A program made the translations under genes and the position numbers. A DNA stretch of 64,000 nt from Coturnix japonica (lineage: Eukaryota; Chordata; Aves; Galliformes; Phasianidae), in assembly GCF_001577835.2 (NCBI RefSeq), contig NC_029516.1, forward strand, positions 107,369,837 to 107,433,836, given 5' to 3'. How positions within the stretch are numbered: the first letter of the stretch is position 1; the number at the start of each line of letters is the position of its first letter. Positions 13,327-24,193 of this stretch are shown here, piece by piece. The notes beneath the pieces were generated by a model. It had not been told where the DNA came from and made no database searches. It saw nothing but the letters and a program-made list of their open reading frames with translations.

Positions 13327-13603
13327 CAAACTGAATCATAACTGAGGGCACAATGGTGGCACGGCTTGCAGTAACACAGCCTTTCATGCGTATGATAAAG
13401 CGAAGGATTTATAAGCAAGCTTTCCCTTCACGCATGGTAAACCCTTCCTACTTCAGAACTGCACCAATGGATGATATTCAGCACAGTGATCAATGTAGCA
13501 TGGTGCCTCTATTATTTCATGTTAACAGCATAACTAATTTCAGCAAAAAAAAATCAATCTTTGGGTCAATGTCGGACAAAGAGAGAAGGGTGTCTGTGTT
13601 ATT

Positions 13604-13800
13604 GTAGAACCACAGAATGACCTGGGTTGAAAAGGACCCCAAAGATCATCTGGTTTCAACCCCCCTGCTATGTGCAGGGTCACCAACTACCAGACCAGGC
13701 TGCCCAGAGCCACATCCAGCCTGGCCTTGAATGCCTCCAGGGATGGGGCATCCACAACCTCCTTGGGCAACCTGTTCCAGTGCGTCACCACCCTCAATTC
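13604..13800 (-). mobile_element. CR1 LINE 3' fragment, antisense
   Basis: It begins with AGAACCACAGAATGACC, the reverse of a CR1 3' end. It passes through CAACCCCCCTGCTATG, CATCCAGCCTGGCCTTGAA and CCAGGGATGGGGCATCCAC, and stops near CACCACCCTCAATTC. The following 400 bases (13,801-14,213) hold nothing I recognise. Confidence 0.9.
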
Positions 13801-14213
13801 AGTGTTCTCCATTTGAACAATAAAGGATATATATTTGGATTTCATCACTGATTTAATCTACAAAATTTTTCCAAGAAGAGCAGCACAACTGAAATAACTT
13901 TCTCTGTGCATGCATGGAGGCCATAGCTGTCACCTTCCATACAAGCAGGGAGGTTTAGGAAGGCTTGGTGTTAAATTCAGTACTACTAGAGCTGGATCAC
14001 ATAAGATATTGTTCTATCAATCACCACCACATTTTAGCAACGTTAACCACGTTCAGGTACACTTGAACTCAAGATGGATGGGAGTACAAAGGCTCTTTAA
14101 GTGCTTTTTTCCACTGGGCGTCTAACACTTCGCATGAACAAATGGGTTTTGTCCATCTTCCCTTTAATGACCTGAATTTTATCCTGCTTCCAACATTTTA
14201 GGAGATATCATCA

Positions 14214-14497
14214 GATGCCGGATACCATCAGCTCACTGGGCAGCCTGTTCCAGGGCCTAACCGCTCTCCTAGTGAAGAACTTCCCCCTAACATCCAACCT
14301 AAATCTTCCCTCTTTTAACTTAAAACCATTTCCCCATATCCTGCTATTGTCAGCCCTTTCCAAGAGTTTACTCCCCTCCTGGGAGTAAGTTCCCTTCAGG
14401 TATTGAAAGGCTGCAATGAGGTCACCCCACAATCTCCTCTATGCTGAACAAACCCAACTCCCTCAGCCTGTCCTCATAGGCGAGGTGCTCCAGCCAC
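14214..14497 (-). mobile_element. CR1 LINE fragment ending about 145 bp upstream of the PRDX4 start
   Basis: Antisense CR1. The plus strand reads CTGGGCAGCCTGTTCCAGGG, CTTCCCCCTAACATCCAACC, GAGGTCACCCCACAATCTCC, then CCCTCAGCCTGTCCTCATAG and GAGGTGCTCCAGCC. The 3' end of the element is missing, so this is an internal piece. The CpG-rich PRDX4 promoter starts directly where the CR1 homology stops, so the upstream edge of the promoter is set by the insertion or by what survived it. Confidence 0.9.
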
Positions 14498-15130
14498 CAA
14501 CCGCGGGTCGGACTCGCTCCCCCTGGCGGCGCAGCGCCGCGGGGCGATGGCGAGGCCCTGCCCGCTCCGTAGGGCGGCCAAGCTCCTCCCCGCTACCGCC
14601 CCTCCGCGCCGCTTGGCGGGGACGTGCAGTCGTTGTTTGGGCTATGGAGGCGGCTCGGCGGGGGCCGCGGGCGGGGGTGGGGAGCAGCGCGTTGCTGCTG
14701 GCCTTGCTGCTGCACGGAGCGACGGCGGCGGAGGCGGAGGAGCCGCGGTCGCAGCGGCAGCGCGGGGACGAGCAGTGCCACTACTACGCGGGAGGACAGG
14801 TCTACCCCGGAGAGGCGGCCCGCGTGCCCGTCACCGACCACTCGCTGCACCTCAGCCAGGCCAAGAGTAGGTGCGGGGCGGACGGGGCCGGGTGGTGCGG
14901 CGGAGCGGGATGGGATGGGAATGTTTTGTGCTGTCGTTCGGGTTAGAAATCCCGAAAGGCCGCCTCGCCCGTTGGCTTTCACCGTGTCGTTCCACGTCAG
15001 CCCTGCCGCAGCGAAGCGGGCGGTGATTGGAGTGCCCGCAGTCGGTGCGGGGTTTGGTTGGTCTCCTGCCTCTGTGTCTCTGCCCGTCATTCCGCGGCCT
15101 CGACCTCTTGGGGCGGCACGTGGGCTGGAA
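14498..15130 (+). promoter_or_regulatory. CpG-island promoter of PRDX4
   Basis: CpG density rises abruptly at about 14,500 and falls after about 15,130. The segment covers the probable core promoter, exon 1 and the start of intron 1. There is no TATA box. GC boxes occur near 14,593 (CCGCCCC) and in the surrounding G/C runs. An ATG at 14,547 in good context (G at -3 and +4) is out of frame with PRDX4, so transcription probably starts downstream of it. The exact start site cannot be read from sequence. Confidence 0.7.
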
Positions 15131-18100
15131 GAGCCCCCTTCGGTGGAACGGAGAGCACAGAGACATCCCTTGGGAACGAGCTTTGCCATGAGAGCTCACG
15201 CTGTTACATCGTTCCCCTGCAGGGAGGCAGGACGCAGCTTCCATCTTAAGCATTGCTCAGCAGATGCGATGAGAGCGGACGAGAGAGTGTATGTTTGGTG
15301 GCCCTGCCAGGCAGGGGGGTTGGAACTACATGATCCTTGAGGTCCATTCCAACCCGGGTCATTCTGTGATTCTGTGTGATTCTGTGACCAGTCGAGATGC
15401 ATAAGGATTGCTTTGACCTCTGCAAAGTAGTAAGAAAGGTTGATTTTGTGATTGTGTGCGGTAGGTTGTTTTTCAAGCAAAAGGACAACAGTTGACCTTG
15501 TGCATGAGCTAAGGAGCAGCTTGCTTTGAACACGTGCTTCATGCTCTGATTTTAATGTGAATGTCCTTTGTATTTCAGTCTCGAAGCCAGCACCTTACTG
15601 GGAAGGAACAGCGGTCATTAATGGAGAGTTTAAAGAGCTGAAACTAACAGATTATGAAGGAAAATATCTCGTCTTCTTCTTCTATCCTCTTGACTTGTAA
15701 GTATGACACGAGTAGACAAAGCAACACTGAGCTCACCTACACAAAACACCTCATTCCTCCATTTTTCTCTTCTATTTTTGTTTAGTTTTGTTTGGGAAAG
15801 TTTTGGGGTAGAAAAAGAGAACAATAGGAGAAAATGCCTTTTTTGCCTTTGTGTTATCATCATGCAGTGGTAAAATTAAAACACGATGCTTGTTGTACCA
15901 AGTGTGTCTGCTGATGTGTGCTTCAATTTGAAAGACTAATCTTCAGTCTGTTGTACCCAGTAGGGTAACCTCAGCATCCCATATTCTGCTGTACATCACT
16001 GCTGCAGAGGACAGTGTCCCATCTGTGTTTTGCAGAGTATATGTAGGACGCTGAGGGATGGTGTTTGCCATTGAACAAGGCAGGCAGTGTTTTGGTAAAT
16101 ACTTGAAGGAGCAGGAAAAAATACGTGGAAACTGAAATAATTTCTGATAAATCCACTGCTTTTCCATTATCTTACATAAAAATGTAAGTGCTTTGATGAG
16201 GCTGTTTATTGGTATGTTAAACAGAGAGCTTACTGAGTGTTTCATGATAATATGACTTTATTTTGTTTCAAATTATCTATCTAGCACGTTTGTATGTCCG
16301 ACCGAGATAATTGCCTTCAGTGACAGAATTGAGGAATTCAGAGCAATAAATACAGAAGTAGTGGCATGTTCCGTGGACTCCAAGTTCACTCACTTAGCGT
16401 GGTACGTATCTTATCCTTGGCTTTTGCTAAAAGTTTTTCATGGGCCCATCTGAGCTGAGGAACCGTATCCCCGGATTTATAGATTGTGTAGGTGTATCAT
16501 AATGGGTAACAACGCAACGTTATTGACACAAACGGTAGAGTTATTTTTCAGTGATAAAACTCTGTTAACTTTCTTGTGTGAAAATATCTTTATCTTTGAA
16601 GCTGGTTTTAATGTACATTGCTTGAAATATATCCTGTCCCAGTCCAGAATTGTTCAAATACTAAAAATGAGATACAGATGCCAATATCTATTAAAATGAG
16701 GTATGCTCTCCCAGTTGGGCATGATAGTATAAGACAAATATGGCTGACAAGAAGGATGCCACTGTTAATTGACGTGGCCAAACACTGCACAAGAACTGCT
16801 GTACACATCACTGGAACCAGAGATAACATTCATTTTCCTGGTGTGCAGAACAAAAAAACCTCACTTGCACTGAATTCTTCTGTCAGTGCTATAATGGCTT
16901 TTGGCTTCTCATTTTGTGTAGAGAAATAAATCATTGTGAATAATACATTTGTATCCTGTTTCTTTCCAAGGATTAATACTCCTCGAAAACAAGGAGGACT
17001 CGGACCGATGAAGATTCCACTTCTATCAGATATAACACACCAGATTTCCAAGGACTATGGTGTATATCTAGAAGATCAAGGACATGCACTTAGGTATTCC
17101 ACTTGGTTACTGTTCATTTTGTCTTGATGAACTAGTGCTTGCTACTTTGTATCTAAAGATACACTGACATCTCTCTTTCATGCTGTCCATTGAGCTCTAT
17201 ACATTAATATTGAAGTGGCTCGCGTTATTTTGTACAAACTAGCAGGTCTCATCTAACATTGCTAGCACTCTGAGCTCTTCTTTGTGGCATGTTAGCAAGC
17301 CTGCACTATGTACTTACAAGAGATCTTCCCTTCTCATGTAAACGGTTTAAATGTTCTAACAACAGATCATGCCACTTATTTGTCCTTAAAGTAATATGTG
17401 CTAAGGAACTTTTATATGAAGTCTTCCTTTACTGCTTGAAAGCACACAAGTACTAAGAAGTCTGATTGGGGTCATAATAACCTGCCATAGATGTTGGTGT
17501 ACTCCTTTGACAAACTACATAGAACCAAAATGTGGTACTGTTGCAAAGCAAGAGCAGTTTTTGCTTGCGAATTCATACCCAGACGAAATAAGAACGCACA
17601 AAAACAAGCCATAAGGAATCAGAACAGAGAGCGTGGTTGATAACCCTGCATTACAGCCAGCAGATGTGAGGGCAAGGCAAGCACGTGGTGAGAATTCCCC
17701 TAAATTGTTGTTTTTAGTCAGGGACTTTCCAAGTTCAGCTGGAGTCAAGGATGCTGGTAGCTAACAGCCCCAAGAGATGGGTCTTTTGTGAACCTCTGGG
17801 ATCCAGCTGACACCATAGCATCTCCATTATCCCCTGGTTGGGCTTGCCATTGCTTACTTGTATGTTCTGCACAGAAGTGTATTTTCCTTGCTGTTTTTAA
17901 CTTGTCCTCATCTCATCCCATAGCCCGGTGGGTTAGTAGTATCCCAAGGAGGTAGGTATTGTATAGTGCTTGCAGAGATAAACGCAATGAGGCAATCAGT
18001 TTTGTTCCATTAAAAAAAAATAACTCATTTGTTACAGGGGCCTTTTCATAATTGACGATAAGAGAATCCTTCGACAGATCACCATGAACGACCTTCCCGT

Positions 18101-21100
18101 GGGGAGATCAGTGGATGAAACGCTTCGTTTGGTACAAGCATTCCAATATACAGACAAACACGGAGAAGGTGCTCTTTTAAATGTTTTCATGTTGAAGATT
18201 GTTCACAGAATCACAGAATTATCAAGGTTGGAAAAGACCTAGAAGATCATCTAGTCCAACCATCACCAATACTTCCCAGCTAAATCATATTCATCAACAC
18301 AACATCCAAACACTTCTTGAACACTCCCACGGTCGGTGACTCCACCACCTCCCTGGGCAGTGCATTCCAATGCCTGACTACCCTTTCCAAGAAGTAATAC
18401 TTCCTAATATTGTACCTAGACTGGAAGAAGTTGTATTTCTAGATATTATTTTTTTTGGAAGTAAAGTACTCAGTAGCATTAGAAATTAGCCACCAAGTGA
18501 GTGAAGTGGTTTGATGGTTCTGCTACAGTGATCTCTAGCTGGACAGGGCTCTGAGCACTTCATGTAGCTGTAGGTGTCCCTGTTCATTGCAGGGGAGTTG
18601 GACTAGGTGAGCTTTAAGGGTCCCTTCCAACTCAAAACGATTGATTCTAAAGCATTCCCTTGTCTGAATAGAGGCATTATGTACCTGTCAAAAGGATAAA
18701 GCAGTATAAAATACAGCGCCCTGAAGAATCAGGGCAAATATTTCAGTATGTTTTGATGTCCTGAAAGAGTTGAGATGCAAGTAGTCCTTGTCCTGTGTCA
18801 TTTGTGGGTGATGTGTGACAGATAACCGTCAAGAAACACAATTATGCTGTGAAGGTTGTGCCGCCATTGCTGTACTCTTCATAAGCACTATGTGATAATT
18901 TCCCACTGACAAATAATGTTTCACTGGCTCATTATAAGTTTGTCTCAAATATGGCTATATTCCCTCACTGCCTCCATAGCGGTTCTCATACCGGAACAGT
19001 AGGAAAAGTTATTTGCAGTTCCAGAATTGCATTGGTTGTATTTTATTTAACGGAGCACCCTAAAGCAGCGTATTAAGTTCAGGAAGAGAAAATGAAGGAA
19101 ATTCAGGAAAGGAAGTGTGTGTAAAAGTACTTATATAGACTTTGTCTTTTTTTTTTTCTCTTCCAGTTTGCCCTGCTGGTTGGAAGCCTGGCAGTGAAAC
19201 GGTAAGTCACTGTTCATATTTAATTGCATATCCTGTTAGAAAACACCAAGATAATTTCCTCTAAAGTCAAATCTAAAGTCAAATCCAGAATCTTTACAAC
19301 TCTGAAGAAGATGAGAGGAGTCGGTTCACATTATTGTAGTTAAAGCTTGAGTGGAAGTTGGAAAGTTAAGGGTTAGGTTGATTCTGTCCTGCCCTCACAG
19401 TGACATGGCCATATAAATTCTTGTTCTGTGGGATCTCGCAGTGGATCTTAGGCACTGCCATGAAGAAGGATGCAAGTTCACAAGCTGCTTTAGAATCTGG
19501 TAGAGATGGTGTGCCACTATCACATCTCCAGCAGAGAGCACTGCTTTGCTACACAAAAGCTCAAGTGTTTGTTGATACTCACCCACATGTTAACACAGGC
19601 AGAAGAGCCGGGGTTCAGATAAACACCCATTGAACTTGTTTGTGTTCTCTGGGCTTGGATCAAGCTTCAGCAGGATAATGAAGCTTTTACTGGAGGTCTG
19701 AGCTGCTTAGGTCAGATGAGATCACTGTTGTTAATTTGAGAATGTGGCTTTCTTTTAAACCATTCAGTGATGACCGAACACTGTTGTTTAAGATCTTTCT
19801 CAACCAAAAGCAGATCCCAATAGCCTGTAAATATGGAGAGTAGTGAGCATTTTAGCTGAGAGTAAAAACAGCAGAACGTTTCTTTAATGCATGTGAAAAT
19901 TGTCCTTGATGACTGCAGTCCGTGAGTCACCTGTTGGCAGCTCGCAGTCTGAAAACCCATCAGAATGCTGAGAATAGGTCCAATAGTACTAGTTTAAAAC
20001 TGTAATGTAAGCAGCTGTCATTCTCCTCTCTGCAAAATATGCAGATAATTTAAATAGCAGGGTAGTTCAGATGCTTTCTCGAAGATGTAGCCATGCCTTG
20101 TAAATGTGTTTGATTTAATTAGATCAAACCAGAGGAAGCCATGAGAGTGTGGTGGCCAAGGGAAGAACTGTAAGTAAATTCTAAGGCACTTGATTGTAGA
20201 AACAAATTGATTAAAATGTCTTGCTTCTGGGGCAAGGAGCATAAAGGTATTTGCTTTCAACTGCCAGAACTCTTCCATTGGTAGGCTGCACTCTCTCTTC
20301 CCCAATTAATTAACTGGTTTTGCTACTCCCCTTAAATATAATTAGCGATGAAAAGTAATCTATTATCAGGTCAAATGATAAACTACTCTTCAGCAGTTGT
20401 TTGTGGGTTGGCTTTGCATCCTGATGAGATGCATATGCGAGTCCTAAAGGAACTGGCTGATGAAGCTGCTAAGCTGCTATACATCCTGTTTGAGATGATG
20501 TGGCAGTCTGGTGCAGTTCCCACTGTCTGAAAAAGAGGAAACGTATCTCCTGTCCTTAAGAATGGAAAAGAAGGAAGGCAGGGAAGTACAGAGCAGTCTT
20601 CCCTTTGTAGCCAGCAAGATCATGGAGTAGATCTTCCTGGAAGCTGTGATAAGACACGTGGAAAATAGGGAGGTGATCATTGACAATCAGCATGGCTTCA
20701 CCAAGGGCAAATAAGGCCTGAAAATTTTGGCTTTTTGCAGTGGGTTTACAGCATTGGTGGATAAGGGAAGAGAAGCTCACGTCATCTACTTGGGCTCGTG
20801 CAGAGGATTGGTACTGTTTCACACAATGTGCTTGTCTTTGGATTTGATGGATAAGGAACTGCCTGGACAGTCACACTCATAGAGTTGCAGTCAACAGCTT
20901 GATGGACAGTGGGACTGACTGCACCCTGAGCAAGTTTGCTGATGACACCAACCTGCATGGTGTGGTCATGACACTGGAGGGAAGGGCCAGCCAGAGGGAC
21001 CTTGATAGGTTTAAGATCTGGAAGCCCACATGAACCTCATGCAGCTCAGCAGGGCCAAGTGCAAGGTTCTGCACATGAACAATCCCAAGCACAGATACAG

Positions 21101-21795
21101 TCTGGGCAGAGGGTAGATTAAGAGGAGGATTTAGGGGTTATTTGTTGATAAAAAACATAAGTGGCATTGTGCATTTGTAGCCTAGAAAGCCAACATATCC
21201 TGGGCTGTATCAAAGCAAGTCCAGAGGAGATCACATAGATGATCAGAGGGCTGGAGCAGATCTCCTAGGGTGATGGGTTGAGGGAACTAGGCTTGTTCAG
21301 CCTGGAAAAGAGAAAGCTCCAAGGAAACCTCATTGTGGCCTTCCAGTACAAAAGAAGGCTAACAGGAAAAATGGACAGGCTTCTTACAACAGGATGTAGC
21401 GACAAGACAAAGGGGAATGGTTTTAAACTAGAAGAGGAGAGCTTTAGAATAGACATTAGGAAGAAATTATTTACTCAGGGTAGGGAAGCACTGGAACAGG
21501 CTGAACAGAGATGTCTCATCCCTGGAGACACTCATGGGCAGGCTGGTTGGGGCTTTGGACAACCTGATCTAGGGGAAAATGTCCTTACGCAAGCCATAGG
21601 TCTCTGGTCTGAGCAATCTTTAAGGTCCCTTTCAGTCAACCATTCTATGATATTTTGAAGTATTGTACTATTCTGGATTCACAAGTTCTTGCACTTGCAT
21701 AGTTTTATTTTTAGACTAACACTTTAATTTCTTTTCTTATGCAGATAATTCCAGATCCAGCTGGAAAACTGAAGTATTTTGATAAGCTGAACTGA
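14644..21795 (+). CDS. PRDX4: Peroxiredoxin-4, ER 2-Cys thiol peroxidase, seven exons
   Basis: Reduces hydrogen peroxide in the endoplasmic reticulum; its oxidised form can pass disulfides to protein disulfide isomerase (family knowledge). Coding exons: 14644-14866, 15579-15696, 16285-16401, 16971-17093, 18038-18168, 19167-19201, 21745-21795. All introns are GT-AG and the phases join to 265 residues (human 271). Residues 1-29 form a signal peptide with a leucine/alanine core, as expected for this secretory paralogue. Visible landmarks are N-terminal Cys45, peroxidatic Cys118 in FVCPTE, the GGLG loop, resolving Cys239 in VCPAGW, and the C-terminal YF helix ending KYFDKLN. The GGLG and YF motifs mark a hyperoxidation-sensitive enzyme. 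The start was chosen because it precedes the signal peptide; the same frame is open further upstream into a CR1. Introns 1, 5 and 6 carry CR1 copies. No disabling change is seen. Confidence 0.97.
15270..15390 (+). mobile_element. CR1 LINE 3' end in PRDX4 intron 1
   Basis: TGGTGGCCCTGCCAGGCAGG, GGTTGGAACTACATGATCC and a repeated ATTCTGTG tail mark the 3' end of a sense CR1. The same 3' end occurs at 40,690-40,925 and 49,258-49,502, so these copies belong to one subfamily. Confidence 0.9.
18205..18425 (-). mobile_element. CR1 LINE fragment in PRDX4 intron 5, antisense
   Basis: The plus strand starts CACAGAATCACAGAATTATC, then GATCATCTAGTCCAACC and CCACCTCCCTGGGCAG, and ends near a homologue of 'aagaagtaatacttcctaat'. 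This is the CR1 3' region reversed. It sits only about 35 bases after the exon 5 donor. Confidence 0.9.
18525..18652 (+). mobile_element. CR1 LINE 3' fragment in PRDX4 intron 5, sense
   Basis: CTAGCTGGACAGGGCTCTGA, TGTTCATTGCAGGGG and GGTCCCTTCCAACTCAAAAC, ending ATTGATTCT. It shares the 'tgtagctgtaggtgt-cctgttcattgcagg' block with the copy at 22,175-22,355, so the two are from one subfamily. Confidence 0.85.
20390..21660 (+). mobile_element. Longest CR1 LINE copy in the window, in PRDX4 intron 6
   Basis: About 1.27 kb of sense CR1. The 5' half is degraded ORF2 reverse-transcriptase sequence: the stretch near 20,679-20,712 reads [10 protein letters not shown], a recognised CR1 reverse-transcriptase segment, and the stretch near 20,920-21,080 carries a further conserved block including 'FADDTNL'-like coding. 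The 3' half is the untranslated region with CCAGTACAAAAGAAGGCTAA, GGGAATGGTTTTAAACTAGA and an end at AACCATTCTATGA. In-frame stops interrupt the reverse-transcriptase region, so this LINE is dead. Confidence 0.85.
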
Positions 21796-21844
21796 GGCTG
21801 ACTTCCATTTAATTACTTAGGTCACATTCAACTTGATTTTTGAC

Positions 21845-21850
21845 AATAAA
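21845..21850 (+). terminator. PRDX4 poly(A) signal
   Basis: AATAAA lies 50 bases after the PRDX4 stop codon, so the 3'UTR is about 75-80 bases, short as in mammalian PRDX4. Cleavage is expected near 21,865-21,875. Confidence 0.85.
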
Positions 21851-22169
21851 ATTTCGTTAATTTTCTTAACTTTCCTGAGTTTGACTGATATATATCTGTA
21901 GCAGACAGCTAAAGCTCTGGGAGCTTAAAAACCTGTTAGATGCATAGATAGTATATTATCAGAGCATTCTTGTGAAATACACATTTTCTTTGTAAGTTTT
22001 GTTTATGTGCTTGGTTTTCCCACAGCATATTTTTCGTAGCACCTTGGGCTTAGAGTTACAAGGTTTTCTGTTGATGGATAGCTTAATTTCTGCAAATATC
22101 TTGTTTGCTTGGTCACAATGTCAGAACTACAGCTAGAGAAGAGGCTGAACAAACAGGATCAAGAGAAAA

Positions 22170-22355
22170 AACTAAAAAGCTCTGGCACAGGTTGCTCAGA
22201 GAGGTGGTGGCTGCCCTGTCCCTGGAGACACTCAAGGTCAGGATGGATGCAGATCTGAGCACCCTGATGTAGCTGTAGGTGTTCCTGTTCATTGCAGGGG
22301 TTTTGGACCAGGTGGCACTTTAAAGGGTCCCTTCCAACTCAAACGATTCTATGAA
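22170..22355 (+). mobile_element. CR1 LINE 3' fragment, sense
   Basis: CTGGCACAGGTTGCTCAGAG, GTCCCTGGAGACACTCAAGG, TGTTCATTGCAGGGG, GGTCCCTTCCAACTCAAACG and an ATTCTATGA end. It lies between the 3' ends of PRDX4 and ACOT9. Confidence 0.9.
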
Positions 22356-23945
22356 ATGGTCCTTAAGCAAAGGCCTGACTCGCCATATTACACTGCAGGC
22401 TTGAAATGTTATTTCCAGGGAAAGAATGGGGTTCTACAGAGTGATCTGGGTATGCTGGCAGGGAAGCTGAGGAAAGACAAGCCTGATTAAAAAAAAATAC
22501 AGACACGTTGGTGTTTGAGGGGAGAGAGGTGAGAGCTGGCAGCTGGCAGAAAGAAAGGTAGAAGTTCAAGGAACAACAGAAATAGATACATGAATGAAAG
22601 AATATTGGAAACTTAAGGAAGAAAACTACTGAAGTGTCTCATTCTGGGACTGTTGGTAGGATTTGCAGAGATTTAAAATGAAAGGTAAGCTGAGAGTCTT
22701 GCTTATTGCTACTTACTAAAGCCACTGCCCTACTGAATCTATTGAGAACTTCTATTTCAGAGCACCCTGAGCCACCATACGCCATTTAATGACATCAGCT
22801 GATCTCTGTTTCACCCTCCATTATAAAATGGCATGAGATACAACTCAGAATATTCCAGGCAACAGTTCCCTTATCTCCAGGGAAACATCAAGGAAGCAGT
22901 GATGGAAAGCAGAATATAAACTAACAGCATGTGAACATAGTAGATAAAGCTCTTCAAAGTGTACAGCTGTACTCTGCACTGACATTTGCTGGAAGGATTA
23001 TGTTCTTCATGTTAAATACGTGCCTGATAAAAGCAGTAAAACAGCAATGAACCAATCATGTAACTAAGGATGATGCTGTGACAGCTGCTACTTCAGAGTC
23101 TGGGGTGACTGCTTAACACTTAGCATGATAAAGGCAGCATGTAGAGGTTTGATGATCTTCCAGCAAAACCACCAAGCAAAAAAACTATAGAGTTTGCATA
23201 CATCTGTGTCAAAGTGGTCTGCAATTGGCAAAGGCAGAGCAGCGGCAGTTGCAATTAAACATCTGAAGTTCATGCTCATGAAGTGCTGAGGCAGTATGGA
23301 AAACCACCTGCCTCTTCTAGGTGCAAGGCTAGTTCCTGCCCTTGGGTAAGGGTGTCCATGGTCCCCTTAGCAAACCTGGGAATGTGTCATGTCCAGATGC
23401 AGGGCCAAGACCTCCACTCTCTTCTTTTCCTGTTCACAGTACTGTCTCACACCAACGTTAAAATGCACTCAGAGAACCTGCAAACAAGTCTGTCACCAAA
23501 GGTTGAACACACATTAAAAGCAATCAGACATGCAGTAATTTTAGAGGCAGTTTCTGAAATAAAGCCCTCATTCACTGGCCAGTGCCTTAAGAGCTGCAGC
23601 AGGTTTATGCTGTGTCTTAGCTGCTACAGTACCACAAATATTTGAAGAGGTGCTACCAGAAGCTGTTACGGGAAGGTTGTGTTTTAAACACAGAAAAATA
23701 GAGGCACTGCAAACAAAGTGCTTTTTGGGCGCTCAGCCAACTACAGAGTTCTCCTTTTACAGCAGCATTAACGGAGAAGGGCAGGGGGAGGCCATCCAAC
23801 TCACACAGCACCCCTCCTCCTCTCTGTACTCCATGGAATGACAGCACTGAAACATCTATGTCCTGCCACAGAGCTCCAGACATCTTCAGTTAATAACTTC
23901 AGACCAAGTCCAGCAAGGGGTTGCTCATTAAACTCCAATACAAAC
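22356..23945. other. Intergenic spacer between the PRDX4 and ACOT9 3' ends
   Basis: No gene or RNA is recognised. Open frames at 23,283-23,645 and nearby lack splice context. The two genes converge here with roughly 2 kb between their inferred poly(A) sites. Confidence 0.5.
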
Positions 23946-23973
23946 TTAGCATTAATTACTACAGTAAAATGCT

Positions 23974-23979
23974 TTTATT
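23974..23979 (-). terminator. Probable ACOT9 distal poly(A) signal
   Basis: Minus-strand AATAAA about 2.15 kb beyond the ACOT9 stop codon. I saw no canonical minus-strand AATAAA closer to the stop, so a long 3'UTR ending near 23,950 is inferred. A variant signal nearer the stop cannot be excluded. Confidence 0.4.
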
Positions 23980-24175
23980 CTCAATGCAAGATCTAAAACC
24001 AAATGATTTTCATCTCATATGAAAACGCAGAGACATGTATAAATAACGTTCCTTGAATCAAGATTCACTTATCTATTTTCAAAGAGGGTGACAGTGTGGA
24101 GTTAGTGTCCCAGACTAAGAATATGCAAGAACAAATTATATTTCTAAATAGCAAAAGATGCATTTTACATGTTTT

Positions 24176-24193
24176 ACATATATATATATATAA
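24176..24193. repeat. Short TA dinucleotide repeat
   Basis: About nine TA units followed by ACACACA. It falls inside the inferred ACOT9 3'UTR. Confidence 0.8.

Noticed and set aside
14593-15189. 198-codon minus-strand ORF over PRDX4 exon 1
   Set aside because: GC-rich DNA of the CpG island opens long antisense frames; the sense strand encodes a conserved signal peptide.
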